The notes below the pieces were generated by a model. The model was not told where the DNA came from. It searched no databases and saw nothing but the letters and a program-made list of their open reading frames with translations. From the IMG/VR virus record IMGVR_UViG_3300010885_068551, positions 1 to 20,162 of that record: a stretch of DNA of 20,162 nt, one strand, 5' to 3'. Position 1 is the first letter of the stretch. Every line of letters starts with the position of its first letter. The DNA comes from a virus. Shown piece by piece: positions 7,918 to 14,858 of this stretch. A program made the translations under genes and the position numbers.

Positions 7918-10059
7918 ATGAAAAAGAAGACAAAAAATATTGAAAACTTACAAATGACTGGCTCTCATGCTGCTAGCTCATCTTTAGATAAGAAGAAGAG
8001 TATTAAAAAGAGCAAATCAGTATTGCCCGAAATGATTTCCGAAGCCTCAACTTCACCCAGCGGGGGCATGAGAAGAGATGCGGCGGGGTCAATTGAAAGA
8101 ACAGACCGATTTAAAAATATTGATGATGGTCTTGTTCCTTTCCGTAACTCTAATGCTATTTATGGACCAAATCAATCTGCTGTAGATATCCGTGACGCAG
8201 TAATTCTTTGTCAAAAGTGTTATTATAATTTTGCTCTTTTTAGAAACATTATTGATTTAATGACTGAATTTTCAATTGATGATATTTACTATAAAGGCGG
8301 GAATAAACAATCCAGAGCTTTCTTTGATGCCCTCTTTAAGAAAATAAATATTTGGGATCTGCAAGATAAATTTTTCCGTGAATATTATCGTAGTGGCAAT
8401 GTATTTATTTACCGCTTTGATGCTGATGTTGAAGCAAAAGATATTAAGAAGCTTATTCAAAGTGTTGCCGCCAAGAAAGAAATTGGTAATCCAGTAATGG
8501 ATCAAAATCAACCACTCTTAACAAACAAAGATAAAATTAAAGGCGACCCCGCTTTAGATAATGGAGATCAAATGGGTTATCCTACTGGTTATCCAAAAGG
8601 TCAAAGTGGCAACAATAATCCACTACTTGATGATGTTCCAATGAAATTGGAAGTGGAGCCAATGAAAATGCCGGCTAGATATATTATTTTAAATCCTGCT
8701 GATATTAACATGTTAGGAACTGCTAATTTTTCTTATGGTATTTATTATAAAGTTTTAACGGAGTATGAAGTTTCAAGACTTCGCAATCTTCAAACAGAAG
8801 AAGATATTGAAGTATTTAATAGTTTACCTAAATTTACACAAGACCAGATTAAGGCTGGTGTTCGCAGTGTTTATATCCCTCTTGATACAAAAAAGGTAAA
8901 AATTGTCTTTTATAAAAAACAAGACTATGAACCATTTTCTGTACCCATGGGATTTCCAGTTCTTGAAGATATTAATGCCAAGATTGAAATGCGCCGAATT
9001 GATATGGCAATCACAAGGACTATGCAACAGATTGTGCTTCTTGTTACTGCTGGGACTGAACCAGATAAGGGTGGAATCAATCAAAAACATTTAGAAGCTT
9101 TAAAAAATATCTTTACCAATCAATCAGTTGGCAGAGTATTAGTTGCCGATTACACTACCGAAGCTGAATTTATTGTTCCTAAGATTGCAGAATTACTTGA
9201 CCCCAAAAAATATGAGATTATTGATAGGGACATTAATATTGGACTTAACAATGTATTCATGGGCGGGGAAAAGTTTGCTAATCAACAACAAAAGATGGAT
9301 GTCTTTGTTAAGCGTTTGGAGCAGGCAAAAATGGCTTTCTTAAATCACTTCTTGATTCCAGAAATGAAACGCATTGCAAAATCATTAAATTTCAAAAGCT
9401 GTCCTGTACCATATTATGATCAACAAAACTTTACTGATGATGTTGCTTATACCAAAATTTATTCTCATTTGATTGATATTGGCATCTTGACTCCTGAACA
9501 AGGAATTGAAGCCATTCAGACCAATCGTCTTCCTGAAGCTGATACAGAAGAAATGATGGAAAAGCAAAAAGAATATAAGAAAATGCGCGACCAAGGTCTT
9601 TATACTCCATTAATTGGGGGACAAAAGCAACAGGGTCCAGGAGCAAATCCTCTTGGCGGCGCCGGAAGACCAGGGGGTTCAACTGGCATAAAACAAACTA
9701 CCAAGAATATATCTCCAATAGGTTCTAAGGCTAAAGAAGAGCCTAAGATTAATTTTAGTCTTTCTAAACTAAAAGATAATATGGTATTAGCTCAAGATGT
9801 TGAAAAAGAGATATCTTCATTTTTAAAAAAGAAACATAAAATAAAGAAACTTTCTGACCAGCAGTTAGCTGTAGCCTCTGAAATCCTTAATGTTATTATT
9901 GCAAATGAAAACCCAGAAAATTGGGTCAATGCTATTAAGGAATATTGCGAAAACCCAATTGATAAAAACCAAGATAGAGTAAATCAAGTTTTAGCTGTGG
10001 CTGCTGAACACCAAGTTGACAATTATATGGCTGGATTACTTTACTCTAGCAAAAAGTAA
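7918..10059 (+). CDS. Portal protein
   Basis: The 713-aa product is the head portal, a ring at one capsid vertex through which DNA is packaged and the tail attaches. Support comes from position after the large terminase and portal-like blocks: YNFALFRNIIDLMTEFS near 101-117, KFFREYYRSGNVFIYRF near 151-167, and FMGGEKFANQQQKMDVF near 446-462, as in T4 gp20-like and related large-phage portals. The Lys/Ser-rich N-terminus (1-75) and a Gly/Asn/Pro-rich insert (about 193-240) look disordered. A Gly/Gln-rich linker (about 567-595) leads to an extra helical C-terminal domain (about 615-713). No Shine-Dalgarno site is visible in the 5-bp gap after the fibre gene, whose last 20 bases contain no G, so re-initiation or an SD-independent start is likely. 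Confidence 0.92.
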   Translation: MKKKTKNIENLQMTGSHAASSSLDKKKSIKKSKSVLPEMISEASTSPSGGMRRDAAGSIERTDRFKNIDDGLVPFRNSNAIYGPNQSAVDIRDAVILCQKCYYNFALFRNIIDLMTEFSIDDIYYKGGNKQSRAFFDALFKKINIWDLQDKFFREYYRSGNVFIYRFDADVEAKDIKKLIQSVAAKKEIGNPVMDQNQPLLTNKDKIKGDPALDNGDQMGYPTGYPKGQSGNNNPLLDDVPMKLEVEPMKMPARYIILNPADINMLGTANFSYGIYYKVLTEYEVSRLRNLQTEEDIEVFNSLPKFTQDQIKAGVRSVYIPLDTKKVKIVFYKKQDYEPFSVPMGFPVLEDINAKIEMRRIDMAITRTMQQIVLLVTAGTEPDKGGINQKHLEALKNIFTNQSVGRVLVADYTTEAEFIVPKIAELLDPKKYEIIDRDINIGLNNVFMGGEKFANQQQKMDVFVKRLEQAKMAFLNHFLIPEMKRIAKSLNFKSCPVPYYDQQNFTDDVAYTKIYSHLIDIGILTPEQGIEAIQTNRLPEADTEEMMEKQKEYKKMRDQGLYTPLIGGQKQQGPGANPLGGAGRPGGSTGIKQTTKNISPIGSKAKEEPKINFSLSKLKDNMVLAQDVEKEISSFLKKKHKIKKLSDQQLAVASEILNVIIANENPENWVNAIKEYCENPIDKNQDRVNQVLAVAAEHQVDNYMAGLLYSSKK

Positions 10060-10060
10060 A

Positions 10061-10813
10061 ATGTCATTTGGAACGTTTACCCTATTTAATTTTTATCAAC
10101 AGCCGAATACTGGAGTAACGCCACTGCGTTCAAGTTTGTCTGCTGAGGATATCAATTCTATTGTAAATGGATTGGGGCGTCCTGGCAAAGTGGCCGATTT
10201 TAATTGGCCATTTCCATACGCTGGGACAAATATTCCAGTTCAACTTATTGAGGGTGGAGGAGCATTATTTACTGTACCACTATTATCTGATTCAGATATT
10301 GGATTGAGACATGCTTTTGTTGAATCAATTTTTTATGGATCTTTTACTGGGCAGATTGAATATAATTATTATAAAGTTGGGCTTTCTGGAGAGTTTTTTC
10401 CCCAAGATAAAGATTTTAATTTTTATAGAGTAGGTTTTTCTGGCGTTCCAACTGGCAGTCCTCCAGATATAAACCAACATTTAACTATTGTTAGTGGAAA
10501 TATAATTGGGGGACAGCAAGATAACTCTGTATCTATCTTTTTATTCTCTGGAAAATTTGATGATGATTCTCCCGAGATATCTTATTTAAATGATATTTTT
10601 TCAGGTAAAGTAATTAATGATAAACCAGATATTGAAACATCAAAATTTATATTATATGGGAAATTGATTAGGGCAGACTCGGATATTAACAATATTTCTT
10701 ATAATTTTAGTGGTTTTTCTTCTAAAAGTAATATTATTATTAATGACATTATCTTAGAGGATGAAAAAATGATAACTTATGGTTTTAATTCATATTCAAG
10801 TTTTAGAAGTTAA
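10061..10813 (+). CDS. Repeat protein of unknown function, putative virion fibre or spike component
   Basis: The preferred start is the ATG at 10061, one base after the portal stop; an in-frame ATG at 10016 would add 15 residues encoded inside the portal gene. The 250-aa product starts MSFGTFTLFNF. Its first 90 residues form a non-repeat domain with an SAEDINSIVNGLGRPG segment. Residues 93-218 consist of an 18-residue repeat ending in F-S-G or a variant: Gly110, 128, 146, 164, 182, 200 and 218 are exactly 18 apart, and many units carry P-D-I or S-D-I near the middle. An 18-residue period is typical of beta-solenoid coils or stacked beta-hairpins, suggesting an elongated rod. It lacks signal peptide and catalytic motifs. 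Between portal and two large putative adhesins, it is probably a virion fibre, connector or chaperone of those proteins; the function is not recognised. Confidence 0.78.
   Translation: MSFGTFTLFNFYQQPNTGVTPLRSSLSAEDINSIVNGLGRPGKVADFNWPFPYAGTNIPVQLIEGGGALFTVPLLSDSDIGLRHAFVESIFYGSFTGQIEYNYYKVGLSGEFFPQDKDFNFYRVGFSGVPTGSPPDINQHLTIVSGNIIGGQQDNSVSIFLFSGKFDDDSPEISYLNDIFSGKVINDKPDIETSKFILYGKLIRADSDINNISYNFSGFSSKSNIIINDIILEDEKMITYGFNSYSSFRS
10337..10714 (+). repeat. 54-bp (18-residue) in-frame tandem repeat, about seven units
   Basis: In the gene starting at 10061, units end at Gly110, 128, 146, 164, 182, 200 and 218, six consecutive steps of exactly 18 codons. An imperfect first unit from Gly93 is one residue shorter. 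Loose consensus: S-G-K/E, hydrophobic, two or three polar residues, P/S-D-I, four or five polar residues, then a hydrophobic pair before F-S-G. The DNA copies have diverged strongly, so the period is kept at protein level, which indicates structural selection and old duplication. Confidence 0.85.
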
Positions 10814-10840
10814 TCATAAAGCCGTGTAATAAAAAGAACA
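10814..10840 (+). promoter_or_regulatory. Short leader with GTGTAAT motif before large fibre gene
   Basis: This 27-bp gap holds GTGTAAT at 10824-10830, ending 10 bp before the ATG at 10841, followed by AAAAAGAA, a weak purine-rich ribosome-binding candidate. A CATAAA sequence at 10815-10820 lies just upstream of the motif. Recurrence of GTGTAAT in the gaps before 5435 and 17201 suggests a shared promoter or transcript-end element; this is inferred from position alone. Confidence 0.4.
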
Positions 10841-13800
10841 ATGAATGCAAGTATAAACTGTGGATTAAAGGGCGCTTATAAAGTTGAATTATTTAGCGGC
10901 GCAGGAAAAAATAGGAAATTAGTTGAGGAAACTGATTGGTTTTCTAATGATATTACCAATTATGGATTGAATTATCCATTTACTTATCCCTTTGCTAGGT
11001 GCTTTATGTTTCTTTCTTTAGGTTCTGGCGCAGGAGGAAATGCTCATCCTAATAGACAAAAATCAACAGGTTTATATCAACCCATCTCATCTTTTTGGGC
11101 CTATGATCCAATAAATGGTAGTTATCGTCAAACTGGTCAATATATAGGTTGGCAAGGTTATGAAATCGGTGGCCCACACAATGGTGATTTTGATGGCACT
11201 TTTTCTTCTGCCTGTGGAACTAAATTCACAGCAAATGGCGTAAATTTATATAGAGGCTGGACCATTCCAACTGGAGCAATTGAGAATGGAACTGTGATGG
11301 GAGAAACATTAAATATAGAAGGATTTATGACTTCTCCTTCTAGTGGAATAGATACAACAGGAAATTTAGCTTTTAGCTTGGTAGACAGATCTATTCAAAT
11401 ACCTTCAGGATATACTGCAACAGTTACTTATCAATTAAGTTTGAATTTTTTAAACTATGCAAATTATCAAACATTTGCTAGTACAGGCGGCTATAATCCA
11501 AGTGGATATTTTGATACTGGCAAAGCGGCAACAGGAACACTGATTCCTGGTTCTGAATTGCCTTTGTTAAGTGGCTGGAGCCGTTTGTCTGGTATTTATC
11601 GTCAAATTTTCCCTGCGGTGCAATTTATTGATGCTATGGGCGCATGTGTTGTATCTCCTTTGGGTGATCAATTGGAGCCTTCTTACACAGACTGTAAAAA
11701 ACTTTATTTTTACATGACCCCAGATATTTCTCAGTTTTCTGTTAGTAAATTTGGTTCCACTGACGTTTCTGAGCTTTCATCTTATCAGTCTACAGGCTTA
11801 ATGGCTAATTATACTGACTTTGTTACTAAAGTGGGAGGAACATTAAATATTCACAGCGATAGTGAAATCTCTTTTCCTAATGAACCATACAAATGGTATT
11901 ATGGCGGAGATTCTGCTAAAACAGCAAAAGTTATTCAAGAACCTACCCTATCCAATATCCGATTAGAAAATCTTTTGCCAATAAATGATTATGCTTCTGG
12001 TCCAATATTAAAAGATACTTTTACATACCAAGACAAGGGATATGTATCTCCTATTTTATCTAAGCAGCCAATTGCCTTTGCTACCCCAGGAAAACCAATT
12101 GACCCAAATTATGCAGATTATGGTCAAAAAGCAGTTTATTCTTCTTATTTAAAAAGATTAGCTATTGATACAGCAGTTTTATCAACTGGAGCTTTAGGAA
12201 TTTCAAACAGAAATAAAACAGCAACAAAAAGAGCCCTCTTCTCTCCAATTCAAAGTGCGGGTACAAATACTAGATTTGGCAGTTTGACTTTGGCTTATCT
12301 TTCTACTGCTGGGAGTGTAGGAGATTTAATTTTTGAGCCATATGTAGATTTTCTTTTCTTTGATTCTTCGGGCAGAGGAGCAGATATGCCCCATTATCGT
12401 TACATCCCTGATATTTATCTAGCAGAGAGAGGTAGTGGAGTTGCAAATGCATTTCTTTCTATAGTTGGGCAGGACTCAAATATACCAAGTTCTGTAAAAA
12501 GATTTGCTTCAGGACAATTATTTATGGGCCCAGGAGGAATTACTAGCGGGATAGATATAACAAATCCCTTATTTACAACACTTGTTCCAGGTACTATAAA
12601 TCAATATTCTGGATATTTTTTACCAGGGAGCAGTTCAAGTCAATATGCTCCAGGAACTGGATACAGCCAAAAAATAATAGGATATGATGAAAATGACAAT
12701 CCCATTTGGAATCCTGCAACTATTGGATGGGGAACAGTTTATGGAGTACTTGCAGACAAATATTTTTATGATCAAGCTATTGATATAGCTCTAATTGAAA
12801 ATAAAACTTGGAATGGACAAACCTGGGCAAATAATTTTTCTTCTAATGGCGGAATTCCAAATCCAACTGGAGAAAATTTATTCTGGTTAAATACTGGAAA
12901 CATTTTAAGGGCGAGTATTTCTAATGTATCGTATTATGATCCATATATTGGAAATTTTCTTGATACTAATGATTATTTTTCTAATATCGGTGTCCAATTA
13001 ATTCAAGATGCAATATATAAAAGTGGAGATTATACAAACGACTTAACCCAAATAGATACAGATAGAATTGGCAATGGTGGTTATGGATTTATTTTTGTTA
13101 CTGGTTCTGGAGTGCCAATAACTATAAATAGAGTTTTAACAAATGACACTTCAATTTGGCCCCAATCATTAATTGATTCTTTGAGTGGAGCTTTAATTGG
13201 GGGATCTTCATTAAATGGTAAAAAATTGCCTCTTGTTATTGATAGCCAGCCAACTTATATTCAACTAATGGGAATAGGCACAGATTTAACAGCAAGAGGG
13301 TATGGTCAAAATTTATTAGGAACCGATATTTCTAATGGAAATTTAATTTCTTCTGGTTTTGGTCCAACAATAAATGTGAATACTGGAGTATATTTAGCTA
13401 TAGGCAGAATAGATCCATATACTTATATCAGTCGCGCATATAGTTCATCTTTACCAGCAATTGGTAGCGGAAAATATTATAGTATCACTGGAATGAGTGG
13501 TAGATATAAAAATGTTTCTAATAATTTGGTTAATTTTAATCTAGTTGATGTTATTCAATCAAATGGACAACAGATTTATTTATCTACTGGAGACTACTAT
13601 GGGGATCCCTTTGTAGCTGATGGTACTTATGTTTCTGGTTTAATAAATATTACTGATTTGCAAACAGCTTTTAATACAAGTTCCAGCTTTATTGAAAATG
13701 GTTTACTCCCTTATTTTCCTCTTTATTTATATGAAGAGGGAGTTGGTAATATAAAAAATATTCCTTTGTCTTTTAATGGAGATAATAATAGTTATGCATA

Positions 13801-14851
13801 TATTTCTCAAATTAGTGGAATAACATATAGACCTAATGAAAGTGATTTCTTAGGATACAATGAAAAATGGACACAAGATAGGACAGGTAAATTCTCAATA
13901 AATGTTAATCAGGCTTTTACAAAAAATGTTTCTTTAGTTTATTCTGATGGGACAAATTATTCATTTATTAATAGTGGTGGAAATGCTGCCCCTAATTTTA
14001 CAGCATTTTCAACAGGTAGATATAAAATCCTTTCTGATGCTCATTTATATAATAGTGGAATTGATTTTTTGGTTGGACAACAAGCATCTTCTTATCCAGT
14101 TTATCTTGGTCCGACAGGAGTAAAAACTTTTTCAGATTTAAGTCCTTATGCATTAGCTTATACTGTTAATAGCTCACAAACTGGTATATTTGATTATTAT
14201 ATTGGTTTTGGTGCTTATGTTTACCACGCTCTTAAGAAAACAAAATCTTATAGTACAGAACTTAATGTTGTTTTTGTCGATAGTAATAATAATACAGTTT
14301 ACTCTGGAAAAACTTATTTAGTAGATAATTCAAATTTCTTAAAAAATAGTAAAGGAAAAACGCAATTAGATTTTTCAAAATTAGTTACTTTTTCTTTCGG
14401 GGAAAATGATAATTCAACAAATTTTAATAATATTTATCTTTCTTCTCTTTATGGTATTCAGACATTAACCACAAAAGAAGATTATTTTTATTTTAAATAC
14501 TACGATCCGTTCAATACGGTGCAATTGAAGGATCTTAATAAAACTATAACCACTACAACGACATCAATACTTTATCCATATGTTATTGCTCAACAAAATT
14601 ATTTCAATTTTACTCCAATAACAGGAAATAGTTCTTTCGTCTTAACTCCCACAAGTTTTAAAAAACCATCAGGAATTATTCATCATATTGAGGCTATTAA
14701 TGATTCAGGTCGCAGACTTTTACCAAATTATGCAACCCCAAATAATCAAGGGATAAATTATTATTCTCCAGTAAAAGGAGGATCTTATCCAGGATTAAGT
14801 ACAGAAAACGCAATGGAAATTTATTTTGATTTTAAATGGTCTGGAGGCTAA
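10841..14851 (+). CDS. Large fibre/adhesin-like virion protein, paralog A
   Basis: The 1336-aa product is rich in Gly, Ser, Asn, Tyr and Thr and poor in charge, typical of beta-structured phage fibres and baseplate adhesins. The N-terminal 280-300 residues are homologous to those of the next gene. Shared landmarks include FARCFMFLSLGSG (51-63), Cys125-Gly126, ANGVNLYRGWTIP (131-143), GFMTSPSSG (161-169), a VTYQLSLNF strand (195-203) and LEPS (278-281). A second shared landmark is ATKRALFSP at 461-469. The remaining C-terminal half has no counterpart in the neighbour and no motif I recognise. There is no signal peptide, membrane helix or lytic motif. Probably a structural surface protein, perhaps the main receptor-binding fibre; the family is not recognised. 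It follows a 27-bp leader with GTGTAAT and a weak AAAAAGAA ribosome-binding site. Confidence 0.75.
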   Translation: MNASINCGLKGAYKVELFSGAGKNRKLVEETDWFSNDITNYGLNYPFTYPFARCFMFLSLGSGAGGNAHPNRQKSTGLYQPISSFWAYDPINGSYRQTGQYIGWQGYEIGGPHNGDFDGTFSSACGTKFTANGVNLYRGWTIPTGAIENGTVMGETLNIEGFMTSPSSGIDTTGNLAFSLVDRSIQIPSGYTATVTYQLSLNFLNYANYQTFASTGGYNPSGYFDTGKAATGTLIPGSELPLLSGWSRLSGIYRQIFPAVQFIDAMGACVVSPLGDQLEPSYTDCKKLYFYMTPDISQFSVSKFGSTDVSELSSYQSTGLMANYTDFVTKVGGTLNIHSDSEISFPNEPYKWYYGGDSAKTAKVIQEPTLSNIRLENLLPINDYASGPILKDTFTYQDKGYVSPILSKQPIAFATPGKPIDPNYADYGQKAVYSSYLKRLAIDTAVLSTGALGISNRNKTATKRALFSPIQSAGTNTRFGSLTLAYLSTAGSVGDLIFEPYVDFLFFDSSGRGADMPHYRYIPDIYLAERGSGVANAFLSIVGQDSNIPSSVKRFASGQLFMGPGGITSGIDITNPLFTTLVPGTINQYSGYFLPGSSSSQYAPGTGYSQKIIGYDENDNPIWNPATIGWGTVYGVLADKYFYDQAIDIALIENKTWNGQTWANNFSSNGGIPNPTGENLFWLNTGNILRASISNVSYYDPYIGNFLDTNDYFSNIGVQLIQDAIYKSGDYTNDLTQIDTDRIGNGGYGFIFVTGSGVPITINRVLTNDTSIWPQSLIDSLSGALIGGSSLNGKKLPLVIDSQPTYIQLMGIGTDLTARGYGQNLLGTDISNGNLISSGFGPTINVNTGVYLAIGRIDPYTYISRAYSSSLPAIGSGKYYSITGMSGRYKNVSNNLVNFNLVDVIQSNGQQIYLSTGDYYGDPFVADGTYVSGLINITDLQTAFNTSSSFIENGLLPYFPLYLYEEGVGNIKNIPLSFNGDNNSYAYISQISGITYRPNESDFLGYNEKWTQDRTGKFSINVNQAFTKNVSLVYSDGTNYSFINSGGNAAPNFTAFSTGRYKILSDAHLYNSGIDFLVGQQASSYPVYLGPTGVKTFSDLSPYALAYTVNSSQTGIFDYYIGFGAYVYHALKKTKSYSTELNVVFVDSNNNTVYSGKTYLVDNSNFLKNSKGKTQLDFSKLVTFSFGENDNSTNFNNIYLSSLYGIQTLTTKEDYFYFKYYDPFNTVQLKDLNKTITTTTTSILYPYVIAQQNYFNFTPITGNSSFVLTPTSFKKPSGIIHHIEAINDSGRRLLPNYATPNNQGINYYSPVKGGSYPGLSTENAMEIYFDFKWSGG

Positions 14852-14858
14852 GATAAGT

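Noticed and set aside
10016-10060. Earlier in-frame start for the repeat protein
   Set aside because: It would add 15 residues encoded wholly inside the portal gene; the ATG at 10061 sits right after the portal stop and gives a natural MSFGTF start.
14826-14858. Earlier in-frame start for paralog B
   Set aside because: It overlaps the end of paralog A. The ATG at 14859 follows GGAGG and its product start aligns with that of paralog A.
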